From positions 1,240,001 through 1,304,000 of the forward strand of contig NZ_OY734020.1 in assembly GCF_963455295.1 (NCBI RefSeq): DNA of 64,000 nt, read 5' to 3'. Source of the stretch: Candidatus Thiodiazotropha sp. CDECU1 (GTDB taxonomy: Bacteria > Pseudomonadota > Gammaproteobacteria > Chromatiales > Chromatiaceae). Positions 7,911 to 16,305 of the stretch are shown here, piece after piece. The translations under genes and the position numbers were made by a program. The notes under the pieces are model-generated. The model was not told the DNA's origin, ran no database searches, and saw nothing but the letters and a program-made list of their open reading frames with translations. How positions within the stretch are numbered: position 1 is the first letter of the stretch; every line of letters begins with the position of its first letter.

Positions 7911-10433
7911 ATGAAAAAGTTAAATCGTCGAAATTTTATCAAATTGGCAGCTGGTGGCGGCAGTGCATTGGCTGCAGGATTGGGTTTCAGTCAAGGTGCA
8001 TTGGCCGGATCGATCAAGCTGCAGGCAGGAGGCCGCGATTTCTCACCAACCACCAAGAAGGAGTTGCAGGCAATTCCTACCGCCTGTTGGCAGTGTGTTA
8101 CCCGTGATGCCATGATCGGCTATGTTGAAGATGGACGGGTGGTAAAACTGGAGGGTCACCCTGACTCCATTCGTACCCTTGGCAAGCTTTGCGCCAAGGG
8201 ACAGGCCGGCGTCAATCATGTCTATTTCCCGGATCGTATTCTCTATCCAATGCTGCGTGTGGGTAAGCGTGGTGAACATAAGTGGAAGAGAGTCTCCTGG
8301 GATGAGGCACTGGATCTTATGGCATCCAAGCTCAAACCGCTGCTTGATGCCGGCACACCGGAACTGTTCATGTACCAGTATGGCCGCCACAAGGGTAGTC
8401 AGTCCTCGATCATGCACGATTTCATGGATGCCTTCGGTTCGCACACCATTGGCACCCATACATCGGTCTGTGAAGGACCAAAATGGGTTGGTCAGGAGAG
8501 CTTATGGGGCGGGATGTACGATAACTGGGATTACGATCATACAGATTTCGTGGTGAATTTTGGTTCAAACCAGTTCGAGACCCATACCAACCACATACCA
8601 ACTTCGCAACGTCTGATTAGGGCAATGGTTGACCGCAACGTCCCCCTCTACACCTTTGATGTGCGTCTTTCCAACACGGCTGCCAAATCAACCGAGTGGA
8701 TTCCCATCAACGTTGGCAAGGACGGTCTTGTGATGCTTGCCATGGTCAACGTAATAATGAACGAAAAATTGTTCCGCAGGGATCATCTTAAATATATGCG
8801 TGTATCGCCGGATTATCATGCCACTGATGATGAAAAGATCGCGGCTATTAAAAAGCATGTCGAAAAGTTCACGCCGGAGTTTGCGGCAAAGGAAAGCGGT
8901 GTTCCGGCCGATAAGATCAGGCAGATTGCACGCGGCTATGCCAAGGCCAAGTCAGCTTGTTTGATTGGTTATCGTGGCACTGTTATGCATTATCACGGCG
9001 CGGATCAGGAGCGCGCTGCGATGTTGCTGTCGGCGATAACCAATAACCTGGATAGAAAAGGTGGGCGGGTAATGGGCGTAGGCGCCGGTTGGAAGGCACC
9101 CCATTCACCCAAGGCCAAAGTACAAAAAGGTCTGGATATCGTGAATGGTTTTCCTGGTGAAGCGGCTTTTCCAACTCACCAATGCAGCCAGCAAAACCTT
9201 CCGATGATCAAGGATGGGCAAAATGGCAGACCCAAGGTTTACTGGTCGAGCTGTAACAATCAGGCCTTTATAAATGGAAACAACAACGAGGCTGAAGCGA
9301 TCTTGAAGGATGAGAGCTTGATTCCGTTCTATGTGAATTCAAATATCGTTTATGACGAGACTTCACAATACGCCGACCTTATCCTGCCGGATGTCACCTA
9401 TCTGGAACGCTGGGATACTGAAGATATGGTATCTCCGACCGGAGTTGCCGAGTACTACATCCGACAACCCCTTATCAAGCCGCTGGGTGAGGCGCGGGAT
9501 CAGGGTGAGATTTTCGCCGGATTGGCGAAGCGGTTGGGTATCGAACTGGCCTATTCGAGCAAGGAGGAGTATGTGCGTAAGTCCTGTGAATTGACACCGG
9601 GAGTCAAGGAGGCCGGTGGCTTCGAGTACATGAAGAAACAGGGTGTCTGGCACGATAAGAACGCCAAGCCGAATTTTGGTTTCTATGAAGCCAAGGTTGA
9701 TGTCTCCGGCGATGGTGTGATTCTCGATGAGAAGACAGGTGTCTACTGGAATTACAAGCAGGCGGGGGTCAGCGAGGCCGAGGCCAGGAGTAAAGGATTC
9801 CTGGGAGTCGAGGGGGCTAAGGATGCCTATGTTGCTCAGAATATTGCTGGAACGCCACGCAAGGCCTATCCACCCAATACATCTTTTGTAAAGTCCGGAT
9901 TGCTCGACTTCTACTCAGACAACTTTGCGGCAAAGGGATTCCCGCCGTTCCCAACTTATACGCCGATACCCGAGCATCAGAAGATGGGTAAGGATGATTT
10001 GCATTTGACTACCTACAAGGTGGCCGTGCATACCCACTCTCGCACATCGCATTGCAAGTGGCTCACTGAGATCAAGCACGACAATCCAGCTTGGATAAAT
10101 AGCAAGACTGCTGCTGCTCGTGGCATCAAGGATGGTGACCGCATCAAGGTGGCCAGTGAGCTTGGTGAGATAACCACCACGGCCCATGTTACCGAGGGAA
10201 TCATCCCCGGTATCATCGCCATTTCACACCACTTGGGACGTCAGCATTCAGGTATCTACGGATCGGGTAAAAGTTCTCCCACACCCGGGGGTGCAAGCGC
10301 AGATCCGGATGCCAAGAATATGTGGTGGGACAAGCATGGAATACATCCCAATTCAATCATTCCGAACAGTTCCGACCCGATTAGTGGCGGACAACGGTGG
10401 ATGGATACAGTGGTAAAAGTCGCCAAGGTATAG
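7911..10433 (+). CDS. Mo-bisPGD oxidoreductase catalytic subunit, substrate unknown (PsrA/PhsA/ArrA superfamily)
   Basis: An 840-residue DMSO-reductase-family enzyme exported by Tat (NRRNFIKL, residues 5-12). The N-terminal FeS motif reads C59-X2-C62-X3-Asp66...C94, so the third cysteine is replaced by aspartate. A Cys at 187 in HTSVCEGP sits where the Mo-ligating cysteine of polysulfide/thiosulfate/arsenate enzymes lies. The C-terminal molydopterin-binding domain (VAVHTHSRTSHCKW onward) is complete. The neighbourhood where arsenate reductases have an RGRYT-like and ArxA a GRGWG-like motif reads QYGRHKGSQ, arguing against both. Its partners are the 12-haem cytochrome, the ferredoxin subunit and a TorD chaperone. 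Likely a periplasmic respiratory reductase for an oxyanion or sulfur compound; oxidation is possible. Substrate cannot be assigned. Confidence 0.88.
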   Translation: MKKLNRRNFIKLAAGGGSALAAGLGFSQGALAGSIKLQAGGRDFSPTTKKELQAIPTACWQCVTRDAMIGYVEDGRVVKLEGHPDSIRTLGKLCAKGQAGVNHVYFPDRILYPMLRVGKRGEHKWKRVSWDEALDLMASKLKPLLDAGTPELFMYQYGRHKGSQSSIMHDFMDAFGSHTIGTHTSVCEGPKWVGQESLWGGMYDNWDYDHTDFVVNFGSNQFETHTNHIPTSQRLIRAMVDRNVPLYTFDVRLSNTAAKSTEWIPINVGKDGLVMLAMVNVIMNEKLFRRDHLKYMRVSPDYHATDDEKIAAIKKHVEKFTPEFAAKESGVPADKIRQIARGYAKAKSACLIGYRGTVMHYHGADQERAAMLLSAITNNLDRKGGRVMGVGAGWKAPHSPKAKVQKGLDIVNGFPGEAAFPTHQCSQQNLPMIKDGQNGRPKVYWSSCNNQAFINGNNNEAEAILKDESLIPFYVNSNIVYDETSQYADLILPDVTYLERWDTEDMVSPTGVAEYYIRQPLIKPLGEARDQGEIFAGLAKRLGIELAYSSKEEYVRKSCELTPGVKEAGGFEYMKKQGVWHDKNAKPNFGFYEAKVDVSGDGVILDEKTGVYWNYKQAGVSEAEARSKGFLGVEGAKDAYVAQNIAGTPRKAYPPNTSFVKSGLLDFYSDNFAAKGFPPFPTYTPIPEHQKMGKDDLHLTTYKVAVHTHSRTSHCKWLTEIKHDNPAWINSKTAAARGIKDGDRIKVASELGEITTTAHVTEGIIPGIIAISHHLGRQHSGIYGSGKSSPTPGGASADPDAKNMWWDKHGIHPNSIIPNSSDPISGGQRWMDTVVKVAKV

Positions 10434-10450
10434 ATTCATAGAAAGCATCG

Positions 10451-10473
10451 GCAGCCCCGTAATGAGGGGCTGC
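10451..10473 (+). terminator. Hairpin between catalytic subunit and chaperone gene
   Basis: GCAGCCCC-GTAATGA-GGGGCTGC forms a perfect 8-base-pair stem 18 bases after the Mo-subunit stop. No T tract follows, so it is more likely an mRNA stabiliser or attenuator that lowers expression of the distal chaperone gene than a full terminator. Confidence 0.5.
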
Positions 10474-10513
10474 TGAATCGCGACGAATGGTTGATTGTAG
10501 CAGGAGGATTGAT

Positions 10514-11167
10514 ATGGGAATTGACAGAAAAGACTTGGTTGATAGTGCCAGATCAAGAAGTGATATATATGGGCTATTGAGTACGGTTTTTCGACGCGAG
10601 CCCAGTCAGGACCTGATCAAGAGAATGAGGAGTGACAGTTTGTTGGGTACCTTCACCGGCTTGGGTGTTGAATTAGGTGAGCGGTTCTATAACGACCGTG
10701 AATCTGAGGTGGTTGAGGAGTTGGCAATAGAGTATGCCCGCCTGTTCATCGGTCCTGGTCAACATATCTCTGCCCATGAGTCTATCTTTAACGAGGCAGA
10801 TGGTGAAATGGGTGGCCTATGGGGTGTAAAGACTGTCGAAGTGAAAAAATTTATCCAGGCCACCGGTCTCGAATATGGGAAAAACTTTACCGGTCTTCCT
10901 GATCATATCAGTGTTGAACTTGAGTTTATGCAGAAACTGACAGAGTGGGAAGCCGACAAGTGGCTGCAGGAAGACCGAGAGAGTGCAGAACAATGTCAGC
11001 TAGTGCAGCATAAGTTTCTAGAACAACATCTCCTGTGTTGGGTGAATTCTTTCTGTGATGCAGTCTTGGATCAGGCTGAAATACCCTTCTATAGAGTGAT
11101 GGCTGAGCTGACTAAACAGTATATGGAGTTTGAACGGCAGAGCATTGCAACCGATACAGCTGCTTGA
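10514..11167 (+). CDS. TorD/DmsD-family redox enzyme maturation chaperone
   Basis: A 217-residue all-helical cytoplasmic chaperone. It shows the family features YARLFIGPG and the E-P-D-H-like segment GLPDHISVELEFM. Such proteins bind the Tat signal of a DMSO-reductase-family subunit and hold it until the Mo cofactor is inserted. The ATG at 10514 is chosen because AGGAGG lies 7 bases upstream; an earlier in-frame start at 10487 has no ribosome site. It closes the operon, so its client is presumably the 7911-10433 subunit. Confidence 0.88.
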   Translation: MGIDRKDLVDSARSRSDIYGLLSTVFRREPSQDLIKRMRSDSLLGTFTGLGVELGERFYNDRESEVVEELAIEYARLFIGPGQHISAHESIFNEADGEMGGLWGVKTVEVKKFIQATGLEYGKNFTGLPDHISVELEFMQKLTEWEADKWLQEDRESAEQCQLVQHKFLEQHLLCWVNSFCDAVLDQAEIPFYRVMAELTKQYMEFERQSIATDTAA

Positions 11168-11273
11168 GATGAGGCATCTTTGCTCCCAAGTGCCTTGACC
11201 TGGCGCGGTCCATTATAGCTGCGCTAGGTGCTGATTAGGGGGTCGATCAATATATTGAGCATATTCATATTGT

Positions 11274-12122
11274 TCACCAGCGCCGGTTGATGGTGTATTC
11301 ACCCGGTTGGCGTACGAACGGAAGCATCAGCATACCCGGCAGTCGATCCACCTTTTGTGGATCGCGAAACTCATTCACGCCGATCTCCATCGCCACATGT
11401 CCTTCGGGGGGTTGCGCCACATAGGTACCGAACAGGCGATCCCACCAGGGTAGATTGAAACCGAAGTTGGAGTTGGCCAAGGGGGCATGGATCGAATGGT
11501 GAACCCGGTGCATGTCGGGTGTGACTACAAACAGGCGCAACACCCGGTCGATCTTTTCCGGTATCGAGATATTACCGTGATTGAACATGGCGGTGGCATT
11601 CAGCAAAACCTCAAAAATCACTACTGCTACCACCGGCGGCCCCAGCAGTGTAATGGTGGCCATTTTAATCAGCATGGAGAGGATGATCTCAATGGTGTGA
11701 AAGCGGGCACCGGTTGTGACATCGTAATCAAGGTCGGCATGGTGGACCCGGTGCAAGCGCCAGAGCAGGGGAACGGCATGGACCATCACATGCTGCAGGT
11801 AGATGACGAAATCCATTGCCACCACCGCCATGATCGCTGCCAGCGGAAGTGGTAGCGCGTAGTGGTTGAGCACTCCCCAACCCTGTTCCTGGGCAACTAC
11901 CGCCATACCCACTGCAGCTGCTGGGAAGAGTAGGCGCAGAACCACAGAGTTGAGTGCGATAAGGCCGAGATTGTTAATCCAGCGAGCCCCTTTGGAATCA
12001 GTCAGCTGACGACGGGGTGAGAAGACCTCCCACAGGGCTATGAGGGCGAATATACCGAAAAAGAAGCTCAAACGGATGGGGAGTTCGTTGCCAAGGACCC
12101 AGTCGTTCCAATTCATGACCAT
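11274..12122 (-). CDS. Sterol desaturase / fatty acid hydroxylase family membrane protein
   Basis: A 282-residue integral membrane di-iron protein with several hydrophobic helices (about 16-34, 46-75, 88-110, 150-175). It has the histidine boxes of the superfamily: HVMVH, HRVHHAD and MHRVHHS. Members hydroxylate or desaturate lipids using O2. Substrate not predictable. Two ATGs lie close together (12122 and 12116) downstream of GGAGG. It is transcribed divergently from an ArsR-rhodanese regulator, and the shared 88-base region holds a perfect inverted repeat, so the regulator may control it. Confidence 0.87.
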   Translation of the reverse strand: MVMNWNDWVLGNELPIRLSFFFGIFALIALWEVFSPRRQLTDSKGARWINNLGLIALNSVVLRLLFPAAAVGMAVVAQEQGWGVLNHYALPLPLAAIMAVVAMDFVIYLQHVMVHAVPLLWRLHRVHHADLDYDVTTGARFHTIEIILSMLIKMATITLLGPPVVAVVIFEVLLNATAMFNHGNISIPEKIDRVLRLFVVTPDMHRVHHSIHAPLANSNFGFNLPWWDRLFGTYVAQPPEGHVAMEIGVNEFRDPQKVDRLPGMLMLPFVRQPGEYTINRRW

Positions 12123-12164
12123 CTATCCTCCAATGCCATTTCTGCTATAATTTTTTAAATATCC

Positions 12165-12190
12165 ATAATTCAATAGATCTCTTGAATTAT
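12165..12190. promoter_or_regulatory. Inverted repeat ATAATTCAA-N8-TTGAATTAT, probable ArsR-type operator
   Basis: Perfect 9-base arms located 20 bases before the regulator ATG and just after a TATAAT box at 12146-12151. The AATTCA/TGAATT arms resemble the operators of BigR-like ArsR repressors. Likely used for autoregulation and for the divergent desaturase gene. Confidence 0.7.
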
Positions 12191-12210
12191 TGAAGTTCAT
12201 TGGGGCCAAT

Positions 12211-12870
12211 ATGTCAAGTACGCATTTCAAACACGATCTGTTCAATGAGTTTGCCCGGGTCGCTAAGGCGATGAGTAACGGTTACCGTTTGGAATTGTTG
12301 GAATTTCTGGCGCAGGGCGAACGCAGTGTGGATGCCTTGGCGCAGGTATCGGGACTGACGGTGGCGAATACTTCGCAACACCTGCAGCAGTTGCGGCAGG
12401 CAGGCCTGGTGGTTAACCGCAAGGAGGGTCACAAGGTCATTTATCGCTTGAGTGGTATGGATGTTTCATCCCTGCTCGCAGCATTGCGCGAAGTGGCGGA
12501 ACACCGCCTGGCGGAAGTGGACCGTCTTGTGGATGACTATCTGAAGGTCAAAGACGGCCTGGAGCCCATACCGGCCAGTGAACTGCTCGAGCGTGTGAAA
12601 CAGGGCCTGGTAACCGTGCTGGATGTTCGCCCCAGGGAGGAGTACCAATCGGGGCATCTGCCCGGAGCCATCAACATCCCGATTAACGAGCTTGAAGCAC
12701 ATCTTGACAGTTTGGATCCAGAACGTGAAATCGTCGCCTACTGTCGCGGTCCCCATTGTGTATTGGCCTTTGATGCGGTGGCCAAACTGAGACTGAAAGG
12801 ATTGACGGCGTACCGTTTGGAAGGGGGGCTTCCGGAGTGGCTGCTGGAGGGATTACCGGTCGAGAGATGA
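12211..12870 (+). CDS. ArsR-family repressor fused to a rhodanese domain
   Basis: A 219-residue protein. Residues about 5-85 form an ArsR/SmtB winged helix (GLTVANTSQHLQQLRQAGLV is the recognition region); residues about 120-218 form a rhodanese domain with the active-site loop C178-RGPH-C183. No metal-binding CxC motif of classical ArsR is present in the helix. Such fusions are thought to sense sulfane sulfur or persulfides, which fits a sulfur oxidiser. The ATG at 12211 is preferred over an upstream TTG at 12190 that lies in the operator. The divergent gene is a desaturase-like protein. Confidence 0.9.
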   Translation: MSSTHFKHDLFNEFARVAKAMSNGYRLELLEFLAQGERSVDALAQVSGLTVANTSQHLQQLRQAGLVVNRKEGHKVIYRLSGMDVSSLLAALREVAEHRLAEVDRLVDDYLKVKDGLEPIPASELLERVKQGLVTVLDVRPREEYQSGHLPGAINIPINELEAHLDSLDPEREIVAYCRGPHCVLAFDAVAKLRLKGLTAYRLEGGLPEWLLEGLPVER

Positions 12871-12942
12871 TCAAACCCGGTAGATCACATATTAGCCCTC
12901 TTTCATAAACCATTGATCGGACATATAGTTAAATTATGAAGG

Positions 12943-13042
12943 GCTGGGGCTGTTTTTGCGCCCAGCGGCGTTATCATTCGCTCATGTAGCCGGGCTACAC
13001 CACGCTCATTCTGCCTTGCTGGGCGCAAAAACAGTCCCAGCA
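12943..13042. repeat. 100-base nested hairpin repeat
   Basis: Outer arms (12943-12966 and 13019-13042) match at 23 of 24 positions, beginning GCTGGG and including TGTTTTTGCGCCCAGC. At the exact centre lies a second perfect palindrome GTAGCC-G-GGCTAC (12986-12998). A further inverted pair, GTGCACCCC and GGGGCGCAT, follows at about 13046-13078. The whole resembles a dispersed REP/BIME-like element in the leader of the GGDEF-EAL gene. It contains no credible coding sequence. Confidence 0.75.
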
Positions 13043-13167
13043 GAGTGCACCCCAAGGGCACTTCCTGCGGGGCGCATTGGATTAGTGTTAACAGGCCTTA
13101 GGGTAATGTCCACTCAAGATGGATCTCGTGGACCATGTTTTCTATGCCAATATGTCAGGCAGCAGAT

Positions 13168-16100
13168 ATGACTCATGTGAATATCATAGGCAATAACGGA
13201 ATGGAGTTTCCGTGGGATTATTTGCCAGGTAATCAGACAGAACCAGCCTTTACTGCCGAGGTGACTGCGCATGGCGGTATCGATCTATTAGATGCCAATC
13301 CGGCCTGGTTTCAGTTGATGCAGCGGTGCAGTGAACCATCGGCCTCGGCTGCTGGCGATGTAGCCGGGAAAGACGGGGCTTCGCAACAATTTTTCCAGCA
13401 GCTCCGGGAAAATTTTCAGGAAAACGATGCGTACAACCTATCCTCCTGGATTCCTATCATCGTTGGTGGACGTAGCCTGCTGGCGCAAATAACGCCTATT
13501 TGCGATGTGGAGAGTCATATTGTGCGTTTGATGGGAAATGTCAGGGATATCACAGACAAGGCTGATTCCGAAGGCGAACGTCTGTCGAATCTTTGTTTTT
13601 TCAAGAACATGGACAGGATCAATCGCACTATCCAGCAGGCGTCGGATCTGAAACAGATGATGAGCGATGTGCTCGATTTGGTTCTAGATATATTCAACTG
13701 CGACCGTACCTTTCTGCTCCACCCCTGTGATCCCGATGCCGCCACCTGGCAGGTGCCAATGGAGCGAACCCGGCCAGCCTACCCTGGGGCGCAGGCGCTG
13801 GGGCTCGAGATCGAGATGACGCCTGAAGTTGCAGACTCCTTCCTACACATGCTTGCCAGCGATGGTCCGATTCAATTTGGTCCTGAAACAATCCGGATCA
13901 TCCCGCCAGAGGTGGAGACGCAGTTTCAGGTGAAGTCCTTCATGTCTATGGTGATCTATCCGAAGATCGGCAAGCCCTGGCAGTTCGGTATCCATCAATG
14001 TTCCTCGGTACGGAAATGGAGCGCCAGTGAAGAGCGCCTGCTGAATGAAATCGGTTTACGCCTGTCTGATGGTTTGACCAGCATGCTGATCCTTCGTGAT
14101 CTGAAAGAGAGCGAGGGAAAGCTCAAAGAGGCTGAACTGCAGTTTCATACCCTGTTCGATAACCTCCCTGATTGTATCGCGCGTTTTGACCGCGATGGAC
14201 GCGTGCTTCTGCTAAATCAGACGTCTCTGAAAACCTTCAACCTGAGTGCAGAAGAGGCTGTTGGCACGTTACTGACTTCCAACGGGCCCAGTAGTGACCC
14301 GGAAAATGCCATGCTCACAACAATTATCAGGCGCACCTTCGACGAGGGGATTGCTAACCGTTTGGAGACCGAATGGCAGACGGGGGAAGGCAGACGCAGC
14401 TACAGTGTACTGTATATTCCCGAAAAGGATGAACATGACCGGGTGGTGAGTGTGATCGGCATCGCTCATGATATCACTGATCAGAAGATGGCTGAGGAGG
14501 AGTTGCGGCACAGTGAGGAGCGTTACCGGCTCATCGTGGATACGGCAAGTGAGGGGGTCTGGGTTGTCGACAGCGACAACATCACCACATTCGTCAACTC
14601 ATCTATGGCGGAGATGCTGGGTTATAGCGTACAGGAAATGCTGGGCCGAAAGATGTCGGATTTTCTGTTTGCGGAGGATACGGAGAGTCACCAGGAGATA
14701 GAATCGATATTACATCATGGTGAAACCGATGTCAGCGAGAGAAGGCTTCGCCGCATAGATGGTAAAAATTTGTGGACGCTCGCCTCTGCATCACCGATTT
14801 TAAGCAGAGAACAGGGATACAAGGGCTCGATCACCCTGTTTACCGATATTACCCAACGAAGGTTGCAGCAGGAGCAGCTGCTCTACCAGGCACATTACGA
14901 CGCGTTGACCGGTCTGCCAAACCGTTTTCTGGCGTTGGATCGTCTGCAACAGAATATTAATCTGGCAGCACGCAAAGGCGAAACTACAGCCCTGCTGTTT
15001 CTGGATCTGGACGATTTCAAAAAGATAAACGATGCCCTTGGACACGAGGTGGGTGATCAGGTTCTGAGAATGGCTGCGACTCGACTTGAACAGACTATTC
15101 GCAGTTCGGACACTGTTGCTCGCTTGGGGGGTGATGAGTTTGTTGTTCTGATCCAAGAAAATGCAGATGCAGAAGCGATACGTCCTGTAGCCGAGAAAAT
15201 CCTTGAGACCTTCCAGGAGATTTTTTTGGTCATGAATAGGCAGGTAATGCTGACCGCAAGCATGGGTATCTCGATCTACCCTGACCACGGAGATAAACCG
15301 CTGCTGTTGCTGCGCAATGCTGATACGGCGATGTACCATTCGAAGGCAATGGGCGGAAATACCTTTCATTACTTTACTGAATCGATGAATCGACATGTGG
15401 CCCATCGTCTGCAGATGGAGGAGCAGTTACGCATGGCCCTTCAGCGTAATGAGTTATATATCGAGTTTCAGCCGATGGTTGAATTGTCCAGCGACAAGAT
15501 TATTGGTGTTGAAGCCCTATTGAGGTGGCATAACGAAATCCTGGGTCGGGTATCTACCACCGAGTTTATTGAAATTGCTGAACAGACTGGCATGATAATC
15601 ACAATCGGTGAATGGGTGATCGATACTGCATTGACCTACCTGAAGCATTGGGAACGTTGGATCGATGAAGACTTTCGCATGGCCTTGAACGTATCACCCC
15701 GTCAGTTCAGAAAAGTGGGTTTCGTCGATCTGCTTGGACGTGCCATGAAACGTGCGGGTGTTACTGGTAATCAAATCGAACTGGAGATCACCGAAGGCAT
15801 GCTGCTTGGTGATGAGGTGGGTGCGGCCCAAATCATAACCAAACTGCATGAACTAGGTGTGAGTATCTCGATGGATGATTTTGGCACCGGCTATTCATCG
15901 CTCAGTTATTTAAGAGACTACCATTTCGATACTTTGAAGATCGATCGTGTTTTCGTGCGAGATATTATAGAAGATCCAAGCGATCGCGAATTAATCATCG
16001 CAACCTTACGTATGGCGAAGGGATTGGGTGTCAGGGTTGTGGCTGAGGGAGTAGAGTCGGCTGAGCAGTTGGAGTTTCTTAGACAGGAAGGCTGTGATTT

Positions 16101-16182
16101 TGTGCAGGGATGGTATTTTAGCAAGTCTGTATCACCTGATGATTTCGCAGAAATGCTACAGCACAAAAGGCACCTGCCTTAA
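13168..16182 (+). CDS. PAS-GGDEF-EAL cyclic-di-GMP signalling protein
   Basis: A cytoplasmic protein of about 1004 residues. Order of domains: an N-terminal PAS-like region, a GAF-like region (about 140-315), two PAS domains (about 330-445 and 455-575), a diguanylate cyclase domain with an intact RLGGDEF active site, and an EAL phosphodiesterase domain with VEALLRW and DDFGTGYSSL, both consistent with activity. No membrane helix is visible, so it would respond to internal signals. The start at 13168 is chosen because the upstream in-frame ATGs lack homology-like sequence; the ribosome site is weak. It is preceded by the hairpin repeat and stands alone. Confidence 0.92.
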   Translation: MTHVNIIGNNGMEFPWDYLPGNQTEPAFTAEVTAHGGIDLLDANPAWFQLMQRCSEPSASAAGDVAGKDGASQQFFQQLRENFQENDAYNLSSWIPIIVGGRSLLAQITPICDVESHIVRLMGNVRDITDKADSEGERLSNLCFFKNMDRINRTIQQASDLKQMMSDVLDLVLDIFNCDRTFLLHPCDPDAATWQVPMERTRPAYPGAQALGLEIEMTPEVADSFLHMLASDGPIQFGPETIRIIPPEVETQFQVKSFMSMVIYPKIGKPWQFGIHQCSSVRKWSASEERLLNEIGLRLSDGLTSMLILRDLKESEGKLKEAELQFHTLFDNLPDCIARFDRDGRVLLLNQTSLKTFNLSAEEAVGTLLTSNGPSSDPENAMLTTIIRRTFDEGIANRLETEWQTGEGRRSYSVLYIPEKDEHDRVVSVIGIAHDITDQKMAEEELRHSEERYRLIVDTASEGVWVVDSDNITTFVNSSMAEMLGYSVQEMLGRKMSDFLFAEDTESHQEIESILHHGETDVSERRLRRIDGKNLWTLASASPILSREQGYKGSITLFTDITQRRLQQEQLLYQAHYDALTGLPNRFLALDRLQQNINLAARKGETTALLFLDLDDFKKINDALGHEVGDQVLRMAATRLEQTIRSSDTVARLGGDEFVVLIQENADAEAIRPVAEKILETFQEIFLVMNRQVMLTASMGISIYPDHGDKPLLLLRNADTAMYHSKAMGGNTFHYFTESMNRHVAHRLQMEEQLRMALQRNELYIEFQPMVELSSDKIIGVEALLRWHNEILGRVSTTEFIEIAEQTGMIITIGEWVIDTALTYLKHWERWIDEDFRMALNVSPRQFRKVGFVDLLGRAMKRAGVTGNQIELEITEGMLLGDEVGAAQIITKLHELGVSISMDDFGTGYSSLSYLRDYHFDTLKIDRVFVRDIIEDPSDRELIIATLRMAKGLGVRVVAEGVESAEQLEFLRQEGCDFVQGWYFSKSVSPDDFAEMLQHKRHLP

Positions 16183-16305
16183 GAGTAAGTAATGTGCGGC
16201 CGTGTGATCGATGATGTATGCTTTGGTCACCCGTGCTGGGTGGCCCGGGGGTGAAGTATATCGATGCAGGGAGAGGTCGTTGCATCCCAATCCGGTCCCA
16301 CACTC

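Noticed and set aside
7911-10433. Assignment as arsenate reductase ArrA or arsenite oxidase ArxA
   Set aside because: The local gene order recalls arx loci, but the motif region reads QYGRHKGSQ and the FeS motif has Asp; the partner genes also differ.
12956-13171. Reading frame of 71 codons across the hairpin repeat
   Set aside because: It only translates the palindromic repeat; no ribosome site or family resemblance.
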